Position numbers and translations under genes: made by a program | Source: CBDFKS01 sp965248905 | GTDB lineage: Bacteria > Chloroflexota > Dehalococcoidia > Lucifugimonadales > JAGWBF01 | Assembly: GCA_965248905.1 (NCBI GenBank) | Contig: CBDFKS010000004.1 | Location: 62,001-126,000 of the forward strand | Length of the DNA: 64,000 nucleotides | Direction: 5' to 3' | Shown here: one piece after another, positions 1 through 8,371 of the stretch | Numbering within the stretch: position 1 is the stretch's first letter | How the letters are laid out: every line of letters begins with the position of its first letter | Notes under the pieces: generated by a model | Databases searched by the model: none | Seen by the model: the letters and a program-made list of their open reading frames with translations, nothing else | What the model was told of the DNA's origin: nothing

Positions 1-908
1 TGAAAGCGGGATCGGATTTTTTGTTGGCTTACTCTCCTGAACGAGTCATGCCGGGCCGTATCCTGGACGAGATCGTAAATAACTCCCGGGTTGTCGGAGG
101 CGTAGACGAGGCATCCGCCAAGGCTGCCCAAGCCCTATATGGGACCTTCGTAAAGGGCGACATTGTTTTGACCGACTGCTCAACCGCCGAAATGGTCAAG
201 CTGATGGAGAACACCTCACGGGACGTGGCTATCGCATTGGCCAACGAATACGCCCGACTGGCCGATGAGTTTGGTGTGGATGTGTGGGAGGCCATCGACA
301 TCGCCAACAAACATCCACGAGTAAGTATCTTGAGCCCAGGACCGGGGGTTGGCGGCCACTGCATTAGCGTTGACCCCTGGTTCCTTGTGGAAGCCGCTCC
401 CTACCTTACCCCGTTGATTCATCAGGCTAGACGAATCAACGACGAACAACCTGAATATGTCGCCCGTATGGTTGAAGAAGCACTCTCTCGTCTGCACAAT
501 GACAGAGAATCACCCGCTCCTCCGTCGGATGCAATAATCGGGTGTCTCGGTCTCAGCTATAAGGGAGACGTTGGGGATATCCGGGAAAGTCCAGCCATAG
601 CGGTGGTTAAGGCTCTACGAAGTAGAGGGTACACGATAAAAGCCTTCGATCCATTTGTCGAATCTCTTCCCGAGATGGCTGACGTGGTTACCGGGTCCCT
701 GGAAGAAGCTGTAGCCGGGACCGATTGCCTACTCCTGCTAGTCGACCATACGGCGTTTCAACAACTGGACATCGAACATTTGGCGTCCGTTGTGCGTCGG
801 CGGCTGGTCATAGACACCCGAACGATGGCGGACCAGGACCGGTGGTCCGCTCATGGATTTAAGGTGATACGCCTCGGTGATGGAAGACACAGAGATTTTG
901 ATCCATGA
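1..908 (+). CDS. wecC: UDP-N-acetyl-D-mannosamine dehydrogenase, 5' truncated by window
   Basis: Oxidises UDP-ManNAc to UDP-ManNAcA with NAD, a cytoplasmic step in making surface polysaccharide precursors. The frame is open to the window edge, so the N-terminal NAD-binding part is missing; the TTG at 21 is an internal Leu codon. Visible are the family motif LAYSPERV, the catalytic Cys in GGHCISVDPWFL, and the C-terminal UDP-binding domain with GLSYKGDVGDIRESPA. The ATGA overlap with wecB at 905-908 implies translational coupling. The WecB partner makes the UDP-ManNAc substrate, which supports this assignment over UDP-glucose dehydrogenase. Confidence 0.9.
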   Translation, partial: KAGSDFLLAYSPERVMPGRILDEIVNNSRVVGGVDEASAKAAQALYGTFVKGDIVLTDCSTAEMVKLMENTSRDVAIALANEYARLADEFGVDVWEAIDIANKHPRVSILSPGPGVGGHCISVDPWFLVEAAPYLTPLIHQARRINDEQPEYVARMVEEALSRLHNDRESPAPPSDAIIGCLGLSYKGDVGDIRESPAIAVVKALRSRGYTIKAFDPFVESLPEMADVVTGSLEEAVAGTDCLLLLVDHTAFQQLDIEHLASVVRRRLVIDTRTMADQDRWSAHGFKVIRLGDGRHRDFDP

Positions 909-2044
909 TCAAGGTGCTCTCCGTTTTCGGCACACGCCCCGAGGCTATAAAGATGGCGCCAGTCATCAAAGAGCTGGAACGGCGGCGAGACAAATTTATT
1001 TCGGTGGTCTGCGTGACCGCTCAGCATCGCCAGATGTTGGACCAAGTGTTGGACATCTTCGGCATCACTGCAGACCACGACCTGGACATCATGAAGAGCG
1101 GTCAGGACCTCTTCCACATCACATCCCGGTCCCTGGAAGGACTCAAGCCGGTGCTGGAGGAGGAGAAGCCGGACATCGTTCTAGTCCAGGGCGATACCAC
1201 CACCGTATTCATGGCCACACTTGCCGCCTATTATATGCGAATCCCCATAGGTCACGTGGAGGCGGGCCTCAGGACCCATGACAAGTATAGCCCCTTCCCC
1301 GAAGAGGTAAACCGTCGCCTGACGGACGTCCTGGCCGATTTCTGCTTCGCACCCACCGAGCACAACCGTGAGAACCTCCTCAGGGAAGGTGTCCAGGATG
1401 ACCGTATCTTCGTGACCGGAAACACGGTCATCGACTCCCTCCAAGAGACCGTAGAAACGTTGGGCTCCCTAGCCTCCGGTCCTTCCCTACCGCCCGAGCT
1501 CTCGTCCATACCAACCACCCAGAAGATTATCGCCGTTACGGCTCACCGCCGTGAGAGTTTCGGCCAGGAGATGGAGAATATCTGTTGGGGACTCCGAAAG
1601 CTGGTCGAGCGTAACGACGATCTGTGCATCGTATATCCCGTGCACATGAATCCCAACGTTCAGAAGCCTGTCCATCGCATCTTGGGCGACGTACCAGGCA
1701 TCATACTTACTGAGCCATTGGAGTACGTTCCATTCGTATGGCTATTGAATCGTTGCCACTTCACACTCACAGACTCGGGAGGCATACAAGAAGAGGCCCC
1801 AGCGCTGGGCAAGCCGGTGCTGGTCATGCGCAAAAAGACCGAACGCCCAGAAGGAGTGGAAGCTGGAGTTGCCCGCGTAATCGGGACAGACAGTGAGTCG
1901 ATCTATGGGGAAGCACAGCGACTGCTGCATGACCCCGACGCCTATCAACAGATGGCCCAGGCCGTAAATCCCTACGGAGACGGCCATGCCTCTCGATACA
2001 TAGTCGACATACTGGAGCAAAAGCTAGTAGTCAGTCGACTTTAA
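905..2044 (+). CDS. wecB: UDP-N-acetylglucosamine 2-epimerase (non-hydrolysing)
   Basis: Interconverts UDP-GlcNAc and UDP-ManNAc in the cytoplasm, feeding the dehydrogenase encoded just upstream. The 379-residue length is normal. It starts with the GTRPEAIKMAPVI motif, has HVEAGLRTHDKYSPFPEE in the first third and the UDP-binding TDSGGIQEEAP region near residue 285. The ATG overlaps the upstream stop (ATGA). The last residues and the TAA stop lie inside the left terminal repeat of a palindromic element (2024-2204), so the original C-terminus may have been replaced when the element inserted. Confidence 0.95.
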   Translation: MIKVLSVFGTRPEAIKMAPVIKELERRRDKFISVVCVTAQHRQMLDQVLDIFGITADHDLDIMKSGQDLFHITSRSLEGLKPVLEEEKPDIVLVQGDTTTVFMATLAAYYMRIPIGHVEAGLRTHDKYSPFPEEVNRRLTDVLADFCFAPTEHNRENLLREGVQDDRIFVTGNTVIDSLQETVETLGSLASGPSLPPELSSIPTTQKIIAVTAHRRESFGQEMENICWGLRKLVERNDDLCIVYPVHMNPNVQKPVHRILGDVPGIILTEPLEYVPFVWLLNRCHFTLTDSGGIQEEAPALGKPVLVMRKKTERPEGVEAGVARVIGTDSESIYGEAQRLLHDPDAYQQMAQAVNPYGDGHASRYIVDILEQKLVVSRL

Positions 2045-2204
2045 AATTGAAGCATCGTTTCACTCCCATCCCTTCGGCAGGCTCAGGACAGGCTCTAGTC
2101 TTCCCCCATCGAGGGAGAAGGAACTTGTTCTCTCCCCATTGAAGGGGGAGAGTTAGAGCGGCAGTGAAAGACACCTATCAAATCTTGGTTGAGTAAGTAC
2201 TAGT
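2024..2204. repeat. MITE-like palindromic element, copy 1
   Basis: The element starts near CTAGTAGTCAG and ends near GTACTAG. Its right end, read on the minus strand, begins ACTAGTACTTACTCAACC and then AAGATTTGATAGGTG; the left end is a diverged version of the same sequence. The core holds two inverted CTCTCCCC...GGGGGAGAG-type stems. The same termini and core recur at 13794-13947, and the left terminus recurs at 34528. No coding capacity is seen. Stop codons of both flanking convergent genes (2042-2044 and 2200-2202) lie within its ends. Confidence 0.75.
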
Positions 2205-2619
2205 CCTTTTTCCAGATCTGCCAGCCCCTCTTTTGGGGCTGGTTTTCTTCATGGGCAGTCTGGGCTGAGGTCCCCTCTGCTTGCGAGGCCGCTTCTCCGG
2301 ACGTAGCTACCTGGCTGGGGGTTTCAGCCTCGGAAGCCGACGTTGCAGCCGGATCGGACTGCACCTCAGGCTCCACCTCCATCTCCCAATCGCCCCCAAA
2401 TATCTCCCATGGATGGAAGGACTCCACGAACTCTTTGGCCTCCTCCATCGTGGCGAAGCCCTTCTGCGCGCGGCCTGGGTCGTAGGTGTTGGTCTTGGCC
2501 AGAGCATCGAATCCTCTGGGAGTTTGCCGTACCGCCCCAACTTCGACCTCGGTCTCATCATCTCCACTAAGGATCAGCCGCTGTCCCGATCTGCGTTCCT
2601 GCCAGAATACCTTCGTCAT
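2200..2619 (-). CDS. hypothetical protein with acidic, low-complexity tail
   Basis: I do not recognise this 139-residue protein. The first ~80 residues look folded (WQERRSGQRLILSGDDETEV, then an EEAKEFVESFHPWEIFG segment). The remainder is rich in Ala, Glu, Ser, Thr and Gln and ends in basic-aromatic GWQIWKKD. There is no signal peptide or membrane segment. A G-rich ribosome site precedes the ATG. The final codons and TAG stop lie in the right end of the repeat at 2024-2204, so the tail may be altered. It is convergent with wecB, and the next gene upstream on its own strand is the phosphodiesterase. Confidence 0.7.
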   Translation of the reverse strand: MTKVFWQERRSGQRLILSGDDETEVEVGAVRQTPRGFDALAKTNTYDPGRAQKGFATMEEAKEFVESFHPWEIFGGDWEMEVEPEVQSDPAATSASEAETPSQVATSGEAASQAEGTSAQTAHEENQPQKRGWQIWKKD

Positions 2620-2700
2620 GTTTCGCCCCCCAATGTTTAATCCGGTTGAAAAGTTCTCTGAGTGAGACTCGACCCGTGCGGTAGGAAATCCACGCTGACT

Positions 2701-3483
2701 CTATTGAGTCAACTCGAGCTTCTGACGCGCCAAAATATCAGCTTGGTCAGTTACCACCGCGTCCAGACCAAGCTTCATGAGGCCGTTGGTATGACCGGAA
2801 GCGTCAATGTCCCAGGCGGCCACCAGGTTTCCCCTGGAATGGAGCTTGGCAAGCAGCTTTGGGGTGAAGGAGCTCCGGTCCGGAGCGTACCACCGGGGCT
2901 GGGCCATCGGACTTAGCCAGCGGGCTCTCATGGGTAGGGGATGGTTTGCTGACCAGATGTAACCTCTGATTATTCTGGGTTCAGCGAACCTCAGCATTAT
3001 CAGCGCTATGGGATTGAAGCTGGCGACCATGGTGCTTTCCCATCGTTGATGTCGCCGAATAACCTCGATAACCCGTGACGCCAAAGCCCACGCGCCATGC
3101 CCGCGGACCTTCATCTCCACGTACACCAGCGTGTCATTAGGGAACGCTTGAAACACCTCATCCAGGGTAGGTACCTGCTCACCGCTAAACTGGGAACCGT
3201 ACCAGGAGCCTGCGTCCAGAGACTTCAGCTCCTTTAGGGTATGAGTTCCCACCGGGCCCCTACCGGTGGTCGTGCGATCCACCATTCTATCGTGGATGAC
3301 AGCTACTTCCCCATCCTTGGTAAGCCTCACATCCATCTCTAGTCCGTCCGCGCCCACTTCCAGCGCCTTCCTGAAGGCACTCAGGGTATTCTCAGGCGCG
3401 AGATTGTTGGCACCCCGGTGAGCTAGCACTAAAGGATAACTCAGTGACCCTGCTGGAATTTTCCAGCTAACAATGCGCTTCAT
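2701..3483 (-). CDS. glycerophosphodiester phosphodiesterase family protein
   Basis: Predicted to hydrolyse glycerophosphodiesters to glycerol 3-phosphate and an alcohol. The GDPD signature is clear: LAHRGANNLAPENT near residue 20, then the metal-binding EMDVRLTKDG and IHD segments, and AAWDIDASGHTNGLMKLGLDAVVTDQAD at the end. I chose the ATG at 3483 because AGGTG lies just upstream and longer starts would run into the divergent ThDP enzyme gene. About 260 residues is a usual single-domain length. No signal peptide is seen, so it is probably cytoplasmic. Confidence 0.88.
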   Translation of the reverse strand: MKRIVSWKIPAGSLSYPLVLAHRGANNLAPENTLSAFRKALEVGADGLEMDVRLTKDGEVAVIHDRMVDRTTTGRGPVGTHTLKELKSLDAGSWYGSQFSGEQVPTLDEVFQAFPNDTLVYVEMKVRGHGAWALASRVIEVIRRHQRWESTMVASFNPIALIMLRFAEPRIIRGYIWSANHPLPMRARWLSPMAQPRWYAPDRSSFTPKLLAKLHSRGNLVAAWDIDASGHTNGLMKLGLDAVVTDQADILARQKLELTQ

Positions 3484-3631
3484 CTTCACCTGTAGTATGC
3501 CATCCCACCAACCCGTGGGCAATCCCCAGAGTCCTAAAGATTTGGTACATGCCGGGCTGACGCGCCATTGATAAATACAGATTCTTGCGCCAGGGTTCCT
3601 ATAAATGTAAAATCTCGTGGGAGGTGAACTT

Positions 3632-5305
3632 ATGGCTGTTATGAGCGGTGCCCGATTTCTTGCGGAGACCATGAAAGGATACGGCATGACCCATGCGTTC
3701 TTCGTGCCTACTATAGTCAGAAAAGCGCTGGTGGAGATGGAGAGGGTGGGTATACGCCGAATCGTGACCCACGGTGAGAAGGCGGCCGCATACATGGCCG
3801 ATGGCTACTCGCGGGCCTCTCACCGACCCAGCATATGCATGGCCCAAGCAGTAGGGGCGGCCAACCTCGCAGCCGGTCTGCAGGACGCCTACCTGGGCTT
3901 GTCTCCCGTCATTGCCATCACAGGGCATAGGCCACTGCTTCAACAGTACAGGAACTCCTATCAAGAGATCGAGCACGTCCTTCCCTTCAACTCGGTCACC
4001 AAGTACAACGTAAACGTCGAGAGCGTGGAGCAGCTACCCTATCTGCTTCGACAGGCCTTGCGCGAGGTCACTTCCGGAGCGCCGGGCCCCGCACACCTGG
4101 ACTTCCAGGGAAGTCAGGGAGAAGTGATCGTGGAATCCGAGGCAGATCTAGAGGTGATTATAGAGGACACCTTTACCCAATTCCCCGCCTTTCGACCAGA
4201 GCCAGAGACGGAGCGGGTCCGAGAGGCGGCCAGAGTATTGTCCGAGGCCCGCCGGCCCGTGATCGTAGCAGGTGGAGGAGTGACGGCCTCTCGGGCGAAG
4301 GGAGAGGTTGTAGAGCTGGCGGAGATGCTAAATATCCCAATCGCCACGTCCCTCAACGCAAAGGAGACTATCACCGACGATCATCCTCTCTCGGTGGGAG
4401 TGGTGGGCTCCTACTCCCGATGGTGCGCCAACCGAGTGGTGGCCGAGGCCGACCTCGTGGTGTTCATCGGAAGCCACACGGGAAGCCAGGTCACCAACGA
4501 CTGGAAGATCCCCGCGATCGGCACGCCTGTCATCCAAATAGATATAGACCCGGCCGAGCTGGGCAGAAGCTACCCCACGAAGGTGGCCCTACAGGGCGAC
4601 GCCAAGGTGACGGTGCGCAAGCTGATTGAAGCATTGGAACCCATGGGACCTCGACGGGAATGGACCGAGAGGGTAAGCCAGCTAGTGCTAGATTGGCGGT
4701 CCGAGGCGGAGCCGTTACTGAACTCCGATGCCTCTCCTATTCGTCCGGAGCGCATCTGCAAAGCGATCTCCGACTGGCTGCCCGACGACGCCCTTGTAGT
4801 GTCCGACACAGGCCACTCAGGCATATGGTCGGGCACTATGTTGGACCTAAAGTCGCCGGAGCAGAGCTACATACGCTGCGCCGGATCTCTGGGCTGGGGA
4901 TTTTCAGCGGCACTAGGAGCCAAGTGTGCCGTGGGCGACAGCAGGCCGGTACTGTGCTTCACCGGAGACGGGGGTTTCTGGTATCACATCGGCGAGCTGG
5001 AGACCGCCGCCCGCTACGGCATCAACACAGTAACGGTCATCAACAACAATCACTCCCTCAATCAGGAAAAGAGGGGCGACGAGCGGGCGTACGCCGGACA
5101 GCCCGGCAACTCTGACGAGCTTTGGCACTTCCTGGACATAGACCTGGCCAGAGTGGCCCGGGACATCGGCTGTTTCGGCATTCGAGTCGAGAAGCCCAGC
5201 GAGCTTCAGCCGGCCTTGGAGCAGGCCTTCGCCTCGGGTAGGCCGGCGATAGTTGACGTTGTCGGCGATATCGATGGCATCGCGCCACCGCCGTGGGAGG
5301 GGTAA
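3632..5305 (+). CDS. thiamine diphosphate-dependent enzyme, acetolactate synthase-like
   Basis: About 557 residues in the usual three-domain order of the acetolactate synthase/benzoylformate decarboxylase superfamily. The N-terminal pyrimidine-binding domain has the activating Glu in VTHGEKAAAYMADGYSRAS, a central domain has ARRPVIVAGGGV, and the C-terminal ThDP/Mg domain has the GDGGFWYHIGELETAARYG...NNN signature. The start at 3632 is preceded by GGGAGGTG at good spacing. No small regulatory subunit gene is adjacent, so a catabolic 2-oxoacid carboligase or decarboxylase is as likely as branched-chain amino acid synthesis. The substrate cannot be read from the sequence. Confidence 0.85.
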   Translation: MAVMSGARFLAETMKGYGMTHAFFVPTIVRKALVEMERVGIRRIVTHGEKAAAYMADGYSRASHRPSICMAQAVGAANLAAGLQDAYLGLSPVIAITGHRPLLQQYRNSYQEIEHVLPFNSVTKYNVNVESVEQLPYLLRQALREVTSGAPGPAHLDFQGSQGEVIVESEADLEVIIEDTFTQFPAFRPEPETERVREAARVLSEARRPVIVAGGGVTASRAKGEVVELAEMLNIPIATSLNAKETITDDHPLSVGVVGSYSRWCANRVVAEADLVVFIGSHTGSQVTNDWKIPAIGTPVIQIDIDPAELGRSYPTKVALQGDAKVTVRKLIEALEPMGPRREWTERVSQLVLDWRSEAEPLLNSDASPIRPERICKAISDWLPDDALVVSDTGHSGIWSGTMLDLKSPEQSYIRCAGSLGWGFSAALGAKCAVGDSRPVLCFTGDGGFWYHIGELETAARYGINTVTVINNNHSLNQEKRGDERAYAGQPGNSDELWHFLDIDLARVARDIGCFGIRVEKPSELQPALEQAFASGRPAIVDVVGDIDGIAPPPWEG

Positions 5306-5327
5306 GTCAATAACGGAGGTCTAGCCT

Positions 5328-5355
5328 GTAGGAGCCAGACATGTCTGGCTCCTAC
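5328..5355. terminator. 28-bp perfect palindrome between convergent genes
   Basis: The half-site GTAGGAGCCAGACA is followed directly by its exact reverse complement, giving a 28-bp perfect palindrome. It lies between the convergent ThDP enzyme and aminotransferase genes and would fold into a strong hairpin in either transcript. On the plus strand it is followed by TTCTTT. It contains the TAG stop of the aminotransferase (5352-5354). It probably works as a bidirectional terminator and may be a dispersed repeat. Confidence 0.65.
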
Positions 5356-6530
5356 TTCTTTCGCGCCTTTGCCACAAAGTCTCCAAGCCTGTCTAGGGCC
5401 TTCTTTAGGTTCTCTTGGGAGTTAGCGTAGGAGAGACGCAGGCAACCCTTGCCGAAGCTGCCAAAAGCCTCCCCTGATAGTAGAGCCACACCCGCTTCGT
5501 TCAGTGCTCTATCCTGGAACTCCTGACTGGAGATGCCGGTGCCCTCGATGTTGGGGAAGGCATAGAAAGCGCCCTCGGGCTTGGGGCACTCGATACCGGG
5601 AATCGCCTGAAGCCCGCTGGAGATTATCTCCCGCCTCTGTCTAAACTCCGCAACCATATCTTTCACCGCGTCCTGGGGCCCTTCCAACGCCTTTATGGCA
5701 GCTCGCTGGCTGAAAGAGGCGGCGCAAGAGACGCTGTTTGCCGCCAGCTTTACGATGTGGGGCAGCAGCTGTTCCGGGAACACGCCGTATCCCAACCGCC
5801 ACCCGGTCATCGCGTAGCTCTTGGAGAAGCCGTCCAGAATAGCGGTCCGATCAAGCATGTCTGGGAAGGAGGCTATGCTGTGGTGCTCACCCTGGTAGAT
5901 GATATCCTTGTATATCTCATCGGAGAGCACATATATGTCGTCCCTGCCCCTCACCATGTCGGCTATCGCCGCCAGCTCATCTCGAGACAGCACCGAGCCG
6001 GTGGGGTTTTGTGGCGAGTTCAGGATGATGAGCCGGGTCCGGGAATTTATCTTGGAGGCCAGGTCATCCAGGTCGGGGTGATATCCCTTTCCTGGGATGG
6101 GACGGATAGGTACGGCCTTGGCTCCACAGAAGTGGATCATGGACTCGAAGATGGGAAATCCGGGGTTGGGATAAATTATCTCCACGCCCCTCTGAGCGAT
6201 GGCCATGATGGTGAAGAACATGATGGGCTTGGCGCCCGGCGTCACCACTATGCTGTCTGGCTCCACAGTAATGCCCCTGGTCTCCCCAACGTTTCGTGCG
6301 ATGGCCTCACGAAGCTCCGGCAGCCCGGAAGTAGGGCCGTAGTGGGTGTACCCCTGCCGCAAGGCCTCCACTCCTTCCTCCACTATGTGGCTCGGGGTAT
6401 CGAAGTCGGGCTCCCCGATCTCCAGGTGTATTATCTCCCGTCCCTGGGCCTCCAGCGCTCGGGCCTTGGCCAGCATCTCGAAGGCCGACTCTGTGCCCAG
6501 GTTCGCCATTTTTCTAGCAACAGTCACCAT
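5352..6530 (-). CDS. pyridoxal phosphate-dependent aminotransferase, class I
   Basis: A fold-type I aminotransferase of 392 residues, of the aspartate/aromatic type. Visible are EIGEPDFDTP near the N-terminus, YGPTSGLPELREAIA, the NSPQNPTGSV segment, and the PLP lysine in GFSKSYAMTGWRLGYGV. The ATG at 6530 has GGAGG upstream. The family transfers amino groups to 2-oxoglutarate; the exact amino acid is not determinable here. It is convergent with the ThDP enzyme and its stop codon sits in the palindrome at 5328-5355. Confidence 0.9.
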   Translation of the reverse strand: MVTVARKMANLGTESAFEMLAKARALEAQGREIIHLEIGEPDFDTPSHIVEEGVEALRQGYTHYGPTSGLPELREAIARNVGETRGITVEPDSIVVTPGAKPIMFFTIMAIAQRGVEIIYPNPGFPIFESMIHFCGAKAVPIRPIPGKGYHPDLDDLASKINSRTRLIILNSPQNPTGSVLSRDELAAIADMVRGRDDIYVLSDEIYKDIIYQGEHHSIASFPDMLDRTAILDGFSKSYAMTGWRLGYGVFPEQLLPHIVKLAANSVSCAASFSQRAAIKALEGPQDAVKDMVAEFRQRREIISSGLQAIPGIECPKPEGAFYAFPNIEGTGISSQEFQDRALNEAGVALLSGEAFGSFGKGCLRLSYANSQENLKKALDRLGDFVAKARKK

Positions 6531-6575
6531 TTACCTCCAGTGTCTTCTACTGTTCGCATGCCCGATCGGGTGGCA

Positions 6576-6685
6576 GGGTCTTTTAGTTCTCCCCTACGGT
6601 CATTGCGAGCGGAGCGAAGCAATCTCTTTTCGCAGAGGGAGATTGCTTCAGGGCTTTGCCCTTCGCAATGACAATTAAAAGACCC
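6576..6685. repeat. palindromic repeat, GTCATTGCGAGC type
   Basis: The outer arms GGTCTTTTAG/TTAAAAGACC enclose an inner palindrome running from GTCATTGCGAGC to CGCAATGAC, with internal AAGCAATCTC/GAGATTGCTT arms. A shorter relative lies at 18214-18282. The element fills the gap between two divergent genes. It has no coding capacity. Similar palindromes are scattered in many bacterial genomes. Confidence 0.75.
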
Positions 6686-6756
6686 TTACCGGGCGGCGGT
6701 TTAAGTTTATCGGAGAATAGGCTAACATTACACAGACAAGATGTAGGGAGTATATC

Positions 6757-7881
6757 ATGGCTGAGAAGACCGATGTAGTAGTGGTGGGCGGAGGCATAGT
6801 CGGCTGTGCTACCGCCTATTTCCTGGCCCAAAAGGGAATCAAGACCACCCTTATCGAGAAGGAATCAATAGGATGGGGCGCATCCGGCTTCGCCGCTGGA
6901 CTATTGAACCCATTGCATGGCCTGGGCATTCCAGGGCCACTGGAAGGGTTAGCACGGGAAAGCTTTCGCATTCACCTCAGCCTGGCTGGGGAAGTCAGGG
7001 CTGAGTCAGGAATCGACCCTCAGCTCCGCGGTTCTCCCTGCATTTACCTGGCCTTCAACGACGGTGAACGGGAGGAAAGCCTGGAGCACTTACATCTGGC
7101 CGAGAGAGCGAAAGGATTCTCAGCCAGATGGTTGGAGTACCGGGATTTGAACTCCCTCGAGTCCAGAATATCCTCTCAGGCAATTGGCGGCGTGTGCGTT
7201 GAGGGAACCCGGCAGGTTGACGCCTATCAATATACCCAGGCTCTAACGAAGGCTGCCGAGGGACGCGGTGCTACGGTCCGCGTGGACACTGTGAGAGGGC
7301 TTTCTCGCGATAGTGGCCGTGTATCAGGAGTCGTGCTTGGAGATGGAGATATACAGTGTGACAAAGTGGTATTGGCAATGGGACCCTGGACGGGCGAGGT
7401 GGAAGCCTGGCTGGGTGTTCCCGTACCCATTGGGCCATTGAAAGGCCAGATCCTACGTTTGGAGCTGACTGGACGTCCCCTGAAACACGCCCTGTACCGA
7501 AGTGGAGGAGGATACGTCACCTCCAAGTCTGATGGCTTGATATGGGTCGGCACCACCGAAGAACGCGTTGGATTCGACAACGAGCCCACTGAGGAAGCAC
7601 GAGCTTCCATCATGAAGGAGGCTCTGGAGATCATGCCTGCCCTGTCCGATTCCAGACTGGTGCTGCAGACCGCATGTCTCCGCCCTGTGTCGGAGGACGG
7701 GCTGCCCATAATAGACCAGGTGCCCGGCTGGGACGGCGTGTATCTGGCCACCGGAGCTGGACGTAAAGGGATTCTTCTGGGTCCAGGCATGGCCAGAGCC
7801 GCTGCCGACATGGTCACCAACGGTTACACCGACCTGCCAGTGGAACCCTTTTCCCTGGGAAGGTTCGCTCGAGCAGCGTGA
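6757..7881 (+). CDS. FAD-dependent amine/amino acid oxidoreductase, DadA/ThiO-like
   Basis: A 374-residue flavoprotein of the DAO family. The N-terminus carries the dinucleotide-binding fingerprint VVVVGGGIVGCATAYFLA followed by an acidic residue at the end of the second strand (LIEKES). The C-terminus has the second FAD contact GVYLATGAGRKGILLGPGMA. Family members oxidise D-amino acids, glycine or sarcosine. GGGAG precedes the ATG. The F420-type reductase gene begins 12 bases downstream, so they are probably co-transcribed. The substrate is unknown; D-amino acids would fit the nearby D-aminoacylase-like array, but that is inference. Confidence 0.85.
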   Translation: MAEKTDVVVVGGGIVGCATAYFLAQKGIKTTLIEKESIGWGASGFAAGLLNPLHGLGIPGPLEGLARESFRIHLSLAGEVRAESGIDPQLRGSPCIYLAFNDGEREESLEHLHLAERAKGFSARWLEYRDLNSLESRISSQAIGGVCVEGTRQVDAYQYTQALTKAAEGRGATVRVDTVRGLSRDSGRVSGVVLGDGDIQCDKVVLAMGPWTGEVEAWLGVPVPIGPLKGQILRLELTGRPLKHALYRSGGGYVTSKSDGLIWVGTTEERVGFDNEPTEEARASIMKEALEIMPALSDSRLVLQTACLRPVSEDGLPIIDQVPGWDGVYLATGAGRKGILLGPGMARAAADMVTNGYTDLPVEPFSLGRFARAA

Positions 7882-7892
7882 ATTGATGTGAT

Positions 7893-8354
7893 ATGACTAC
7901 CCCCGCGGGCTCTAAACTAAAGCCCCTTCGTCCAAGCTGGCTGAGGAGCCGACTTGCCAAGTGGGCGCTGATCGTTTACACGTTGGGCCTGGGGGCCTTG
8001 GTCGGCAAGAAAGTCCTGATCCTTACCACCAGAGGGGAAGTAAGCGGCAAGAGGTGGCGAACTCCGCTTTGGTACCTTCGCGACAACGAGGCTATATACT
8101 GCATATCGGGTTGGGGGCCATCCAGCCACTGGCTGAAAAACGTGCAAGCGAACCCCGATGTGCTCATCCAGATAGGAAATGACAAGAAGACGGGTAGAGG
8201 AACTCTAATAAAAGAGCCCTCGGAGCTCGAACGGGTGCTGCAGAGGTTTCAGAACAAGTACGGCCGCCGTATGGTGAATATCTTCTACCACATGGACCGG
8301 CTGGTTCTGGTTGCTTTTACCATGGAGGAAACCGCTGCCCAAAAAGCGATGTAA
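7893..8354 (+). CDS. deazaflavin (F420)-dependent nitroreductase family protein
   Basis: About 153 residues with the compact split-barrel fold of the Ddn-like family, which uses reduced F420. Diagnostic features are KKVLILTTRGEVSGKRWRTPLWY followed by SGWGPSSHWLKNVQANPDVLIQIG. It follows the FAD oxidoreductase closely and converges on the LLM oxidoreductase gene, whose stop is only 18 bases away. The presence of cofE at 47894 supports F420 use in this organism. The physiological acceptor could be a quinone or another small molecule. Confidence 0.85.
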   Translation: MTTPAGSKLKPLRPSWLRSRLAKWALIVYTLGLGALVGKKVLILTTRGEVSGKRWRTPLWYLRDNEAIYCISGWGPSSHWLKNVQANPDVLIQIGNDKKTGRGTLIKEPSELERVLQRFQNKYGRRMVNIFYHMDRLVLVAFTMEETAAQKAM

Positions 8355-8371
8355 GAAGTGGCTAAACTAGT

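Noticed and set aside
3567..3616. Promoter for the ThDP enzyme (TTGATA and TATAAA boxes)
   Set aside because: The boxes are 26 bases apart, outside the workable spacing, and no better pair is seen.
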